In this document: positions 35,434 through 43,982 of the stretch, piece by piece
Layout of the letters: every line of letters starts with the position of its first letter
How positions within the stretch are numbered: the first letter of the stretch is position 1
Assembly: GCA_964619935.1 (NCBI GenBank)
Contig: CAZUGO010000005.1
Span: forward strand, 1-51,797
Direction of reading: 5' to 3'
Length of the DNA: 51,797 nt
Source: CAZUGO01 sp964619935
GTDB taxonomy: Bacteria > Planctomycetota > Phycisphaerae > UBA1845 > CAIVHJ01
The notes under the pieces: model-generated
Seen by the model: the letters and a program-made list of their open reading frames with translations, nothing else
Told to the model about the DNA's origin: nothing
The model's database searches: none
Translations under genes and position numbers: made by a program

Positions 35434-37508
35434 GCGACGTGGGCGATGTGGCCCGGCGCGCCGGTGGGTTGGCCGACCAGTTCGGACCAGACCCGCTTCT
35501 GGGACGCATTGAGGGTTATGTCGCCGGCCAGCAGGGCCGCCGCGGTGTGTTGTGCGGCACGCAACAAGGGGCCGTCGGTGCCCAGATCAGTGAACCGATA
35601 CATCGGCAAGCCGTGCTGTTCGGTGCCCAGGATGTCTCCCGGTCCGCGTAATCGAAGGTCGGCGTCCGCGATTTCAAAGCCGTCCATGGTCCTGCACAGC
35701 AGCTTCAAGCGCTCGGCGCTCTTGCCGCCGGCGTTGTGGGTGAACAGGAACAAAGAGGCTTGGTCGCCGCCCCGGCCGATGCGACCCCGCAACTGGTGCA
35801 ACTGGGCCAGCCCGTAGCGCTCCGGGTGGAAGATGGCCATGGTTGTGGCGTTGGGAATATCGACGCCGACTTCGACAACGGTGGTGCACACCAGCACCTG
35901 GATACGGCCGTCGCGAAAGGCTGACACGACCTGTTCCTTTTCGGCGGGCGGCATGCGCCCGTGCAACACGGCGCAACGATAGCCCTGGAGTTGCGTCCGC
36001 CCGAGGTGTTCGATTTCGGTGGTGACGGCCTTGAGCCCCAGTTTCTCGGATTCCTCAACCAGTGGCAACACCACGTACGCCTGGCGCCCGGCGTCCAGGT
36101 CGCGGCGAATCGTGCGCCAAGCGCTGGGGGCTTGGGCTTGCCCAACCAGGCAGGTGTGGACCCGCCGCGGTCCGCCGGGACCTTGGTCGAGAATAGAGAC
36201 GTCCAGGTCGCCCACCGTGGCCAACGCCTGGGTGCGGGGGATCGGTGTGGCGCTGAGCACCAGGTAGTGGCAGGCCCGCCCCTTGGTGATCAGTTCGCGG
36301 CGCTGTTGGACGCCGAAGCGCTGCTGCTCGTCAATGAGCGTCAGGCCCAGGCGGTGAAAGCGGATGCCGCGGTCCAACAGTGCGTGCGTGCCGACCACCA
36401 GGTTGATGTCACCGGATTGCAGCTCGGACCTCAGCCGCAGTTTCTGGGAATCCGGTTGTCGCCCGATCGCCAGCCCGACTCGAACGGCACTGTGCTTGAG
36501 GTAGTGTTGAATCTTGTCGTGGTGCTGGCGGGCCAGGATCTCGGTGGGTGCCAGCAGGGCAGCCTGGAACTGATTGGCGACGCAGACCAGCGCGGCATAG
36601 ACGGCCACCACGGTCTTGCCGGAACCGACGTCGCCTTGCAGCAGGCGCAGCATCGGCTGTGCGGCGTCCAGGTCCCGGCAGACTTCTTCGATGCAGCGAT
36701 TCTGGGCGGCGGTCAATTGAAACGGCAGTCTGTTGCGAATCCGGCGGTCGATTTCGGCGGTGCGCCGCAGCCGGGGTGCCTGCGGGCCATGTTGCCGCAC
36801 TCGCCGGGCCCGGGCGAATTCGATCTGCCAGCGCAGCAGCTCGTCGAAGGCCAGCCGCCGGCGGGCTTGCTCGGCATCCTGCGGCGTTGGCGGTCGGTGG
36901 AGGAACGTCAGGGCCTGGGGGTGTTCCAGAAGCTGCCAACGCCGGCGGATGTCGGGCGGCAGGTAGTCACCGCTGAGGTCGAGTTCGGCCAGACAGTTTT
37001 GGATCAGGCGATCGATGTGTCGCGACGCCAGCGTTCCGCTTGCAGGATACACCGGGCGCAGGCGTCCGCGCTGCGGCAGCACCATGTCCTCACACTGGTC
37101 AAAGCACTCGAATGCCGGGTTGGTCATCTGGGCGCCACCGTCCTCGGCGGCCTGAACCTTGCCGGTGGCGACCACAAACATGCCCGGCGACAACTTGGAC
37201 TTCAGATGCGGGATGTTGAACCAGGTGATCCGGCAGTGTTCCTGCCCGTCCCGGACCTGGGCCACCACGCAGGGGCGCCGCCACCCGCCGCCGAGTCGCA
37301 CCTCGGTGACCTCCCCGGCGATGCAGGCGGTTTGGCCAGCGGCGCATTCCGACAGCGGCTGATGAGCCGGCAGATCCTGGTAGCGGATTGGGCGGCGGAA
37401 CAGCAACTCGCGGACGGTCCACAGTCCGGCGCGCTCAAGTTGCTGGCTTCTGGCGGGTCCGACACCGCGGACATATCTGACTGCGGTCTGCAGTTTCAGT
37501 CCAGCCAC
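35430..37508 (-). CDS. recG: ATP-dependent DNA helicase RecG
   Basis: Remodels stalled replication forks and Holliday junctions. It has an N-terminal helix-hairpin and wedge/OB domain (RYVRGVGPARSQQLERAG, then RITWFNIPHLKSKLSPG), Walker A GDVGSGKTVV, the DEQQRFG motif II (usually DEQHRFG) and LSATPIPRTQ. The helicase C domain has QLRGRIGRGG and the family C-terminal RGPGDILGTEQHGLP. The GTG at 37508 gives 692 residues and avoids overlap with the LysM gene, whereas a more upstream start would add non-homologous residues. It is coupled to the potassium transporter downstream. Confidence 0.94.
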   Translation of the reverse strand: MAGLKLQTAVRYVRGVGPARSQQLERAGLWTVRELLFRRPIRYQDLPAHQPLSECAAGQTACIAGEVTEVRLGGGWRRPCVVAQVRDGQEHCRITWFNIPHLKSKLSPGMFVVATGKVQAAEDGGAQMTNPAFECFDQCEDMVLPQRGRLRPVYPASGTLASRHIDRLIQNCLAELDLSGDYLPPDIRRRWQLLEHPQALTFLHRPPTPQDAEQARRRLAFDELLRWQIEFARARRVRQHGPQAPRLRRTAEIDRRIRNRLPFQLTAAQNRCIEEVCRDLDAAQPMLRLLQGDVGSGKTVVAVYAALVCVANQFQAALLAPTEILARQHHDKIQHYLKHSAVRVGLAIGRQPDSQKLRLRSELQSGDINLVVGTHALLDRGIRFHRLGLTLIDEQQRFGVQQRRELITKGRACHYLVLSATPIPRTQALATVGDLDVSILDQGPGGPRRVHTCLVGQAQAPSAWRTIRRDLDAGRQAYVVLPLVEESEKLGLKAVTTEIEHLGRTQLQGYRCAVLHGRMPPAEKEQVVSAFRDGRIQVLVCTTVVEVGVDIPNATTMAIFHPERYGLAQLHQLRGRIGRGGDQASLFLFTHNAGGKSAERLKLLCRTMDGFEIADADLRLRGPGDILGTEQHGLPMYRFTDLGTDGPLLRAAQHTAAALLAGDITLNASQKRVWSELVGQPTGAPGHIAHVA

Positions 37509-37528
37509 CCCGCAAGTCCCCAGCTCGT

Positions 37529-37942
37529 CTAGGGGATGATCAGGGTCATCCCGATCGAGATCCGGTTGGGATCCTTCAAAACATTCTGATTCGCCAGGAA
37601 GATGGTCTTCCACTCCCTGGGATCGTTGTAATAGCGACGGGCCAGACTGTAAAGGGTATCTTTTGGCTGAACCAGATGAGCCTTCGAACCCGCGACGTTG
37701 TTGGCCACCGCGTTGATCCCGGGATCGCCGGTGGCGCCGACCGCCTCAGCCGCTGAGAGTGGTTGGGGCTCAGTGGTCTCCATCCAGGCGGCTTTGGGTT
37801 CCGCGTCCAATTCGGCGACGGCCGGTTGGTAGGCCGCCGGCTCTTCGTAGAGCGGCTCATACTGACTCACCTGGGCGGTGGGTTTCTGGCAGGCGGTCAT
37901 CGGAATCAGTGTGGTGGCAATCAGCAGCAGGGATGTTCTCAT
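37529..37942 (-). CDS. LysM-domain lipoprotein
   Basis: The 137-residue protein begins with a lipoprotein signal (MRTSLLLIATTLIPMTAC). An acidic Pro/Ala/Glu-rich linker and a C-terminal LysM domain (LVQPKDTLYSLARRYYNDPR, ending ISIGMTLIIP) follow. LysM binds N-acetylglucosamine in peptidoglycan, so it probably tethers the outer membrane or periplasmic face to the wall. AAGGAG precedes the ATG at good distance. recG follows by 20 bases. Confidence 0.9.
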   Translation of the reverse strand: MRTSLLLIATTLIPMTACQKPTAQVSQYEPLYEEPAAYQPAVAELDAEPKAAWMETTEPQPLSAAEAVGATGDPGINAVANNVAGSKAHLVQPKDTLYSLARRYYNDPREWKTIFLANQNVLKDPNRISIGMTLIIP

Positions 37943-37980
37943 GAAGGGTCTCCTTACCCAAGTGATGAACAGACCTAGGT

Positions 37981-38742
37981 TTAGCTACATCGGTGGCTTT
38001 GCGTGGCGCGGGCCGCGGCAGCACCAGTGACCGGTGGCAGCGTCTGGCGAATGTGCTTTCGGAGGGCCCACAACTCGCGGAAGGCCCGGGCAATCACGGC
38101 CAGGTTGGCACCACTTTGGAACCCGGCAGTCCGGGGGTAGTGAGCCACGCCGACTTGCCGGATGCCATATCCCAGCCGAACCGCCTTGGCCAGGACCTCC
38201 GTGTCAATCAACGCTCCCTTGGCACGTAACTCCAATCCGGAAAACAGCTTAGCGGGGAACAACTTGAACGCGCAATCAATGTCACGCACCCGCATCCCGA
38301 ACATCCGGTTGACCAGCGCGCACCAACACCATGCATTGATTCTTCGGAAAACGGAGTCTTGTCGCTGCAGCCGATATGCGGACACGATGGTTTGTGGGTC
38401 GCTCAGGGCCAGCAGGTGTGGGAGGTCGGCGATATCGAACTGTCCGTCGCCGTCGGTGTAGAAAATCCATTCCTTGGTGGCGGATCCGAAACCGCTCTGC
38501 AGGGCGGCTCCGTAACCCAGGTTGGTCGGATGGTGGATGACGCGAACTTCGGGGTGTTGTGCGGCAAGTGCCTCTGCAACATCGGCGGTCCGGTCGGTGC
38601 TGCCGTCGTTGACAATCAGCACTTCGAGGTCGGCAGTCAGGGCCCGCCCGACGGCCAGGGCTTTGTGAGTGACGGCGGCCACGTTTTCGGCTTCATTGTG
38701 GCACGGAAAGAAGATCGTTAGCGAACTGAGCTGGGGCTCCAT
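37981..38742 (-). CDS. Family 2 glycosyltransferase (polyprenyl-phosphate sugar synthase-like)
   Basis: The 253-residue GT-A enzyme begins SLTIFFPCHNEAENVAAV, with LIVNDGSTDRTADV and the DxD motif TDGDGQFD (97-99). This pattern matches the dolichyl/polyprenyl-phosphate mannose or glucose synthase group. There is no C-terminal membrane helix, so it would act at the membrane surface. The ATG at 38742 is preceded by GGCGGG and by a TATAAT six bases upstream. The sequence before it belongs to a repeat block. It could make the lipid-linked donor used by the TMTC-like enzyme in this window (inference). Confidence 0.88.
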   Translation of the reverse strand: MEPQLSSLTIFFPCHNEAENVAAVTHKALAVGRALTADLEVLIVNDGSTDRTADVAEALAAQHPEVRVIHHPTNLGYGAALQSGFGSATKEWIFYTDGDGQFDIADLPHLLALSDPQTIVSAYRLQRQDSVFRRINAWCWCALVNRMFGMRVRDIDCAFKLFPAKLFSGLELRAKGALIDTEVLAKAVRLGYGIRQVGVAHYPRTAGFQSGANLAVIARAFRELWALRKHIRQTLPPVTGAAAARATQSHRCS

Positions 38743-38748
38743 CCCGCC

Positions 38749-38754
38749 ATTATA
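38749..38754 (-). promoter_or_regulatory. Candidate -10 box of the GT2 gene
   Basis: A perfect TATAAT on the minus strand ends seven bases before the first base of the ATG at 38742. No good -35 is visible in the repeat-derived sequence upstream. If used, the message would be leaderless or nearly so. Confidence 0.35.
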
Positions 38755-39097
38755 GCCAGGGCAGGTGCGAAGCGAGAGGACCACCGGAATCGAGGGGGGA
38801 AAGGGGACAGCCACCTTTGATTGACTTGAGCGGGTACGGCGCTCGGTGGCTCGGGGCTGGCCTTTCGGCAGCCCGCAGTGGCAGGTTCGCACGGCTCGAC
38901 GCCTGGGCCTGGAGTCCACCATCCGCCCCCGCGGCCGGCCCAAGAACAAAACCCCGCGCCACCCAGCTCGTTAAAGGTGGCTGTCCCCTTAAAGGTGGCA
39001 AGAACAAAACCCCGCGCCACCAGCCCGTTAAAGGTGGCTGTCCCCTTTCCCACTCCAGGGCTAGGTGCGAAGCGAGAGGACCACCGGAATCGGGGGG
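38755..39097. repeat. REP-like repeat block (GGGGACAGCCACCTTT family) bounded by direct repeats
   Basis: A 30-base direct repeat lies at 38763-38792 and 39063-39092, exactly 300 bases apart. Within it GGGGACAGCCACCTTT occurs at 38803-38818 and its inverse at 38973-38988 and 39030-39045, with a partial copy at 38991-38998. A segment AAGAACAAAACCCCGCGCCA precedes each of the two inverse copies. The arrangement resembles REP/BIME elements moved by REP-associated tyrosine transposases. No such transposase is in the window. The block fills the space between the GT2 start and the end of the diguanylate cyclase gene. Confidence 0.65.
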
Positions 39098-39101
39098 GGG
39101 G

Positions 39102-40514
39102 CTAGGTGCTCAGGCTCTCAGCCAGGTGGATGCGGTTCTTACCGGCTTCCTTGGCGTTGTACAGCGCTTGATCGGCGGCCTTCATCAGTTCGTCGGGGTG
39201 GACCAGGTTCAGTTCGCGGATGCCGGCGACGCCGACGCTGATCCCAAAGCGGGTGCTGTGCTCCGGAAGCTGCTGCTTGAGTTCCTCGGTGAATCGGTCC
39301 ACGATGCGCTGCCCGACCTGCTGGGCCTGCTCGGCTGAAGTTTGCGGCAGCAGGATGCAGAATTCGTCACCGCCGAAGCGGGCGCCGACGTCGGCACCGC
39401 GGAGTTGTGAGCCGATGACCGAGGCCGTCAGGATCAGCAGATTGTCGCCCATCTCATGGCCGAACTGGTCGTTGACCTTCTTGAAGTTATCCAGGTCGAT
39501 CATCATGCAGGACATGTCATTGCCGTAGCGTTCGGCTTCACTGAAGCGGCGGGTCAGGACCTCGCCGAGATGGCGGCGGTTGTAGAGCCCGGTCAACGAA
39601 TCGCGCGCTGCCAGGTCCTTGAGTTGGCGGGTCCGTTGCAGCACGCGATCTTCGAGTTCGGCATTCAGCTTGACCAGGCGGTCGTTCGAGGTGGACAGTT
39701 CATTGGCCATGGTGTTGAAGGCCCGGGCCAGTTGTCCGATTTCGTCGCCCCGAGGGATGTTGGCCCGCACCCGGAAGTCACCGTTGGCCAGTTGGTGAAC
39801 CACGGTGTTCAGGGCGTTGAGGGGCAACGTGACCCGCCGGACGATCATGAACGCAAACGGGATCAGCACTACGATGGTCACGATGCTGACCCAGTGGATC
39901 TGCTGCAGAAACAGCGCCAGGCGCTGCTGGGCCTCGGTGAGGTCCAGACCGACGCGCATGTACCCCACGGCGTCGGGACCGCTGGAGGGAACCGTGGCGG
40001 CCTGGGCGATGTCCAGGAACAACGGTCCGGATTGCCGGGGGGCGTGCCACCGGGGGGCCTGCAGCGTCAGGTTGACGATCGCAGGCCGTTCGGTGAACGG
40101 CAGCAACTGCTCGGGAGACTGCACCGGGGGGGTAATGGGCGGGACCGCCACGGCACCCCGATTGCGGGCCGACAGCAGGGTCCCGGTGCGATCGTAGAAT
40201 TCGACATAGAGCAGGTCGTGGGTGGATTGCAGCAGGTGTGCCCGGCGGTCGAGCGCCAAGCGGTCGCCACTGAGCAGTTCAGCGGCCGCCAGGGAGGCCA
40301 ACTGGTTGCAGCGCTTGACCGCGTTGGCGATCTCACGGGCGATGATCAGCCGTTCGGTACCGCGGCGGATGGCCATGTTGCCGGCAATGGCAATGAGGAA
40401 CAACAGAATCGTCAGCAGCAGGGTCCACTTGAACTGCAATCCGCGCAGGACGTCCAGCAGCGAGGACTTGGCCGCCCCGGGGTGCTTCTGGGCTTTGTGC
40501 TTAGCGCTACTCAA
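39102..40514 (-). CDS. Membrane diguanylate cyclase (HAMP-GGDEF)
   Basis: Makes cyclic di-GMP from two GTP. The 470-residue protein has a membrane helix near residue 30 (WTLLLTILLFLIAIAGNMAI), an extracytoplasmic sensor and a second helix (WVSIVTIVVLIPFAFMIV). A HAMP segment and a coiled coil lead to a GGDEF domain with canonical RFGGDEF (GGDEF at 381-385). The inhibitory-site RGAD lies exactly five residues upstream, so product feedback is expected. The start is uncertain. I chose TTG at 40514 because AGGACGG lies just upstream and because it overlaps the stop of a possible leader ORF as TTGA. Confidence 0.9.
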   Translation of the reverse strand: MSSAKHKAQKHPGAAKSSLLDVLRGLQFKWTLLLTILLFLIAIAGNMAIRRGTERLIIAREIANAVKRCNQLASLAAAELLSGDRLALDRRAHLLQSTHDLLYVEFYDRTGTLLSARNRGAVAVPPITPPVQSPEQLLPFTERPAIVNLTLQAPRWHAPRQSGPLFLDIAQAATVPSSGPDAVGYMRVGLDLTEAQQRLALFLQQIHWVSIVTIVVLIPFAFMIVRRVTLPLNALNTVVHQLANGDFRVRANIPRGDEIGQLARAFNTMANELSTSNDRLVKLNAELEDRVLQRTRQLKDLAARDSLTGLYNRRHLGEVLTRRFSEAERYGNDMSCMMIDLDNFKKVNDQFGHEMGDNLLILTASVIGSQLRGADVGARFGGDEFCILLPQTSAEQAQQVGQRIVDRFTEELKQQLPEHSTRFGISVGVAGIRELNLVHPDELMKAADQALYNAKEAGKNRIHLAESLST

Positions 40515-40597
40515 GAATACCGTCCTGGCACCGTTGCCGGCGCCGCCGGAGCGCAACTGGCCGATTGTGTGTTCGTGAAGACCTCCTTCTTGAACAT
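40511..40597 (-). CDS. Possible 28-residue leader peptide upstream of the diguanylate cyclase
   Basis: An ATG at 40597 opens a short frame (MFKKEVFTNTQSAS start) whose TGA overlaps the TTG start of the cyclase as TTGA. A strong AAGGAGG lies inside it but is not placed to serve any ATG, GTG or TTG. It may be a coupling leader, a remnant or chance. The other 230 bases up to 40824 show no gene. Confidence 0.2.
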   Translation of the reverse strand: MFKKEVFTNTQSASCAPAAPATVPGRYS

Positions 40598-40824
40598 ACG
40601 ATACGATCAGCCCGGTCGAGGCCCCGCAATATGGAGGATTATCGGTTTTGCGGGGCGGGGCCTGAATCAGTGGGGTGAGCAATGGCCCGGACCGGACCAT
40701 TGACCGGCAGGGGCGCGGGTTTATGGGACCCGCAGGCCGCCACCGCCGGCGGCTGGCATGCCCATTTCCGGGGTTTCCGGGGGAGGCTCGATTGTGGCTG
40801 ACTGGCGTCTCCGCGCGGCGGGCC

Positions 40825-41826
40825 CTACTTCTCGGGAGATCCGACACGGGCCGCCTTGGCACGCAGGGCGTCCATCGATTCGGTCACTTCCCGGGCCATC
40901 TGGCTGTTCGGAAACTCCGTGCGGATGCGGTCGCCAATGCTCAAGGCATCTTCCCAGGTCTTGTCGGTGACCGCCTGCCGGAATTGCATGCCAAGATCGA
41001 GCAGCTTGGCCTTGAACACATCGCGGGCGGATTGTTCCAGCTTCTTGGCTTCGTCCCGGGTCAGGTACGGATCGATTTCCTTGAGCAGGGCGATGCCGCG
41101 GTCCAGGTCGCGGCCTTCGACGGCCTGGTGCCACTCGGCGAGCAGGGTGTCCTTGTAGGCGTTTTTCTGGCCGACCAGTTCTTCGAGGACCTCGGCCACC
41201 CGCGGGTCGCTGGGCGCCAGCCGCTGCAACCGGTCGGCCTCCGCCTGGGCCGAGTCCCATTGCCGCTGCTGCAACAACTCGCGGGCGTGCCGGACGGACA
41301 CTTGCAGCTTGTCTTCGATGACGCGGGCCCGGAAGGCATCCACTTCCTTGCGGTAGTTGTAAGCTTCCAGCCGGTACCCGAAGCGGTTCTCCATGTCCTC
41401 GATCAGGCTGTAGGCGGCCTCCCAATCTTCCTTGAGGATGTCCTCCCGAATGGCTCTGCGCAGGGCGTCTCGCTCCAGGTCGCGATGGGTGATGGACTTG
41501 ACTCCGTCGGACAGTTGGCTGTTCTGGCTGACCGTCTCCAGGAGTTGGTTCTGCCTGTCGATGCTGTTTCGCACCTCGATGGACAGTTCATGAATGCGAT
41601 GGGAATTGGCCTCGATTTTGAACAGCAGGTCGCCGAGACCGGAAATCAAGGCTCCGCTCAGGAACAGCGCCACGCCGGCCAGGACATAGGGCAGGACGGC
41701 AGTCAAGTCGAGCCGATCTCGGTAGAGCGCGGCGATTGGCACCAGCAAGCCGGCCAACATCGCCAGCCGCGTGGCCACCGTGATCCAGCGACGCGTGCTT
41801 ACCAGACGAGAAAAAGCGGCGGACAT
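40825..41826 (-). CDS. Hypothetical membrane protein with helical-repeat domain (333 aa)
   Basis: Two N-terminal membrane helices (about 18-36 and 44-66) are followed by a coiled-coil-like stretch (SHRIHELSIEVRNSIDRQNQ). A long charged helical region (about 115-325) has TPR-like pairs such as LLQQRQWDSAQAEADRLQRL and TWEDALSIGDRIRTEFPNS. I recognise no named family. It could be a scaffold on the cytoplasmic side. A small membrane protein gene lies 143 bases upstream on the same strand. Confidence 0.75.
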   Translation of the reverse strand: MSAAFSRLVSTRRWITVATRLAMLAGLLVPIAALYRDRLDLTAVLPYVLAGVALFLSGALISGLGDLLFKIEANSHRIHELSIEVRNSIDRQNQLLETVSQNSQLSDGVKSITHRDLERDALRRAIREDILKEDWEAAYSLIEDMENRFGYRLEAYNYRKEVDAFRARVIEDKLQVSVRHARELLQQRQWDSAQAEADRLQRLAPSDPRVAEVLEELVGQKNAYKDTLLAEWHQAVEGRDLDRGIALLKEIDPYLTRDEAKKLEQSARDVFKAKLLDLGMQFRQAVTDKTWEDALSIGDRIRTEFPNSQMAREVTESMDALRAKAARVGSPEK

Positions 41827-41969
41827 GGGATGGCCTCAATGGTCTGCGGATGCACCGGTCCGCTGATCGTTGGCGGTTTCACCAATCGGTCGGGCCCGCT
41901 GAGCGGCCGCCGAATCCGCGGAGGGGTGTTCCACTCCGGCCTTTACTTTAGGGAGAATCGCCAGGGGGG

Positions 41970-42191
41970 TCAATCATACCTGGGCCGGGCTTCGGCGGGC
42001 TTGTGGGTCAGCACGGCATTGGCCGTACCCACCACCATCTGGGAATCGCGGCGGAGCCGTTCTTCTTTCTGGTTCCGGATGGCCTCGAGCAGCCGGCGGT
42101 TTCGCAGGATCTCCAGGCCGACCAGGCGCAGGAATAACATCGACCCGAGGTAGGCAACAAGCCCGCAAAACATGATTTGCCATTTGGTCAT
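41970..42191 (-). CDS. Small single-pass membrane protein (73 aa)
   Basis: It starts MTKWQIMFCGLVAYLGSMLF with one membrane helix, followed by a basic amphipathic helix (ILRNRRLLEAIRNQKEERLR) and a short tail. The topology suggests a cytoplasmic charged domain. A second ATG ten codons upstream is possible, but neither has a clear ribosome binding site. It may be cotranscribed with the helical-repeat membrane protein downstream. Function unknown. Confidence 0.6.
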   Translation of the reverse strand: MTKWQIMFCGLVAYLGSMLFLRLVGLEILRNRRLLEAIRNQKEERLRRDSQMVVGTANAVLTHKPAEARPRYD

Positions 42192-42317
42192 CAGCGCTGC
42201 CGCCTGCCCGGTGGGGGCCATAGCATATCGGCGGAGCGAGCGGACCGCTTGTCCCGGGGGCCGGTTTGCGGCCCAAGGGGCGCTGTTTTCGGACCTGGGC
42301 GAACCCGGCCGGCAGCA

Positions 42318-43211
42318 TCAGCCGGAACGATGGGCTTCGTAGTCGCGCCGCAACAGGCAGGTGATCTCACCGGGCTGCCCGCTGCCGACCTTGCGGCCGT
42401 CGATCGAGGTCACCGCGATGATCTCGGCGGCGGTGCCGGTCAGAAAGCACTCGTCGGCGGTGTATAGATCGTGGCGAATCAGCGTGCATTCGCGGACCGG
42501 GATCTGGCGCTTGAGTGCCAGCTGCATGACAATGTCGCGGGTGATGCCGGCCAGGATGCCGGAGGACGGATCCGGGGTGCGCAGCACGCCGTTGGACACC
42601 ACGAAGAGGTTGTCGCCGCTGCACTCGGCAACGTGGCCGAGATGGTTGTACATCACCGCCTCGTGGGCTCCGAGCAGTTGGGCCTCGGTCTTGGCCAGGA
42701 TGTTGTTGATGTAGTTCAAGGACTTGACCCGCGGCGACAGCGAATTGGGGTGGCTGCGGACATAAGTAGAGCTGATCAACGACAAGCCGGTATCGTACAG
42801 CTCCTTGGGATACAGCGCGATGGTGGCCGCAATGATGATGATCGACGGGTTGGCCGTGAACTTGGTGCTGAGCCCCAGCGTTCCGACGCCGCGGGTGGCA
42901 ACCAGTCGAATGTAGCCCTCTTCGACGTGGTTGGCCGCCAGGGTTTCGTGCATGGCGGACTGGATCTGCTCGCCCGTCATCGGCAACTCAAGGCGCAGGG
43001 CCTTGGCCGACTCGAAAAAGCGTTCGAGATGCTGCTCGCACGCAAAGATGTTCCGGCGGTAGACGCGGATGCCTTCGAAGATGCCGTCGCCGTACAGCAG
43101 CCCGTGATCCCACACGCTGATCTTGGCCTGGTCGGCGGGGAACAACTGCCCGTCGATCCAGACCTTGACGTTGGGGTTGGGCGAGTACGGATTGGGCTGC
43201 TTATGGATCAT
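42318..43211 (-). CDS. ilvE: Branched-chain amino acid aminotransferase (class IV PLP enzyme)
   Basis: Transfers the amino group between glutamate and branched-chain 2-oxoacids. The 297-residue protein has the fold type IV start VWIDGQLFPADQAKISVWDH and the PLP lysine K163 in SPRVKSLNYINNILAK. The cofactor-binding end ECFLTGTAAEIIAVTSIDGR is typical of IlvE rather than D-alanine aminotransferase or PabC, though these are close relatives. AAAGGTGG precedes the ATG. It follows lolD on the same strand by 54 bases. Confidence 0.9.
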   Translation of the reverse strand: MIHKQPNPYSPNPNVKVWIDGQLFPADQAKISVWDHGLLYGDGIFEGIRVYRRNIFACEQHLERFFESAKALRLELPMTGEQIQSAMHETLAANHVEEGYIRLVATRGVGTLGLSTKFTANPSIIIIAATIALYPKELYDTGLSLISSTYVRSHPNSLSPRVKSLNYINNILAKTEAQLLGAHEAVMYNHLGHVAECSGDNLFVVSNGVLRTPDPSSGILAGITRDIVMQLALKRQIPVRECTLIRHDLYTADECFLTGTAAEIIAVTSIDGRKVGSGQPGEITCLLRRDYEAHRSG

Positions 43212-43265
43212 GGTGCCACCTTTCTCGATCGCCGGGAGGTCGTACCGGGGCGGACAAAGACCGGC

Positions 43266-43982
43266 TCAGGATCCGGGATGCACGATTCCGTCCTCCAGGA
43301 TCAACATCCGATCCGCCGTATCCGCGACCGCGGCATCATGGGTCACCATCACGATGGTCTGCCCGGTTCGGTGCAAGTCTTCGAACACCCGCAGGACCTC
43401 GTTCCCGGTCCGCCGGTCTAGGTTACCAGTTGGTTCATCGGCGAGCAAGACGGCAGGCTGGTTGGCCAAGGCGCGGGCGATGGCGACTCGCTGCTGCTCG
43501 CCGCCCGACAACTGGTTGGGTTTGTGTCCCAGACGGGCGCCCAGGCCCAGATGTTCCAGCAACTGGATGCAGCGCTGCCGCGCTGCCTTGCGGTGGGTCG
43601 GCCATTGCCAGGCGGTATGCAAGATCATCTGCGGAAAGAGGGCGTTCTCCAGGACGGTCAGCTCCGGGAGCAAGTGATAAAACTGGTACACAAAGCCGAA
43701 CGAGCGGCAGCGCAGTTGGTCACGGGCGTGGTCCGGTAAGGCGAACAGCCGGTGGCCCTCAAAGCACACCTGGCCCGCGGTGGGGGCATCGAGGGCCCCC
43801 AGAATGTGCAGCAGCGTGCTCTTGCCGCTGCCCGAAGAGCCCATGATGGCCAGAAACTCGCCGCGCTCGACCGACAACGACACGCGACGCAGTACCTCCA
43901 GCACGCCGCTGCCCATGCCGTAGGTCTTGCACAACCCCTCGGCGGTCAGCCGCGTGTTGAGCGAATCGGGTGGGTTACTCAT
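43266..43982 (-). CDS. lolD: Lipoprotein-releasing ABC transporter ATPase LolD
   Basis: The 238-residue ATPase has Walker A GSSGSGKST (48-56), Q-loop region VYQFYHLLPELTVLEN, signature LSGGEQQR, Walker B VLLADEP and the family hallmark TGNLDRRTGNEV. It powers extraction of lipoproteins from the inner membrane together with the adjacent FtsX-type permease. The ATG at 43982 overlaps the permease stop by eight bases (ATGAGTAA), which decides the start against an ATG four codons upstream. The several lipoproteins in this window are natural clients. Confidence 0.9.
   Translation of the reverse strand: MSNPPDSLNTRLTAEGLCKTYGMGSGVLEVLRRVSLSVERGEFLAIMGSSGSGKSTLLHILGALDAPTAGQVCFEGHRLFALPDHARDQLRCRSFGFVYQFYHLLPELTVLENALFPQMILHTAWQWPTHRKAARQRCIQLLEHLGLGARLGHKPNQLSGGEQQRVAIARALANQPAVLLADEPTGNLDRRTGNEVLRVFEDLHRTGQTIVMVTHDAAVADTADRMLILEDGIVHPGS

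Noticed and set aside
42318..43211. D-alanine aminotransferase or aminodeoxychorismate lyase
   Set aside because: These share the fold, but the start region and the C-terminal TGTAAEI pattern fit branched-chain aminotransferase better.
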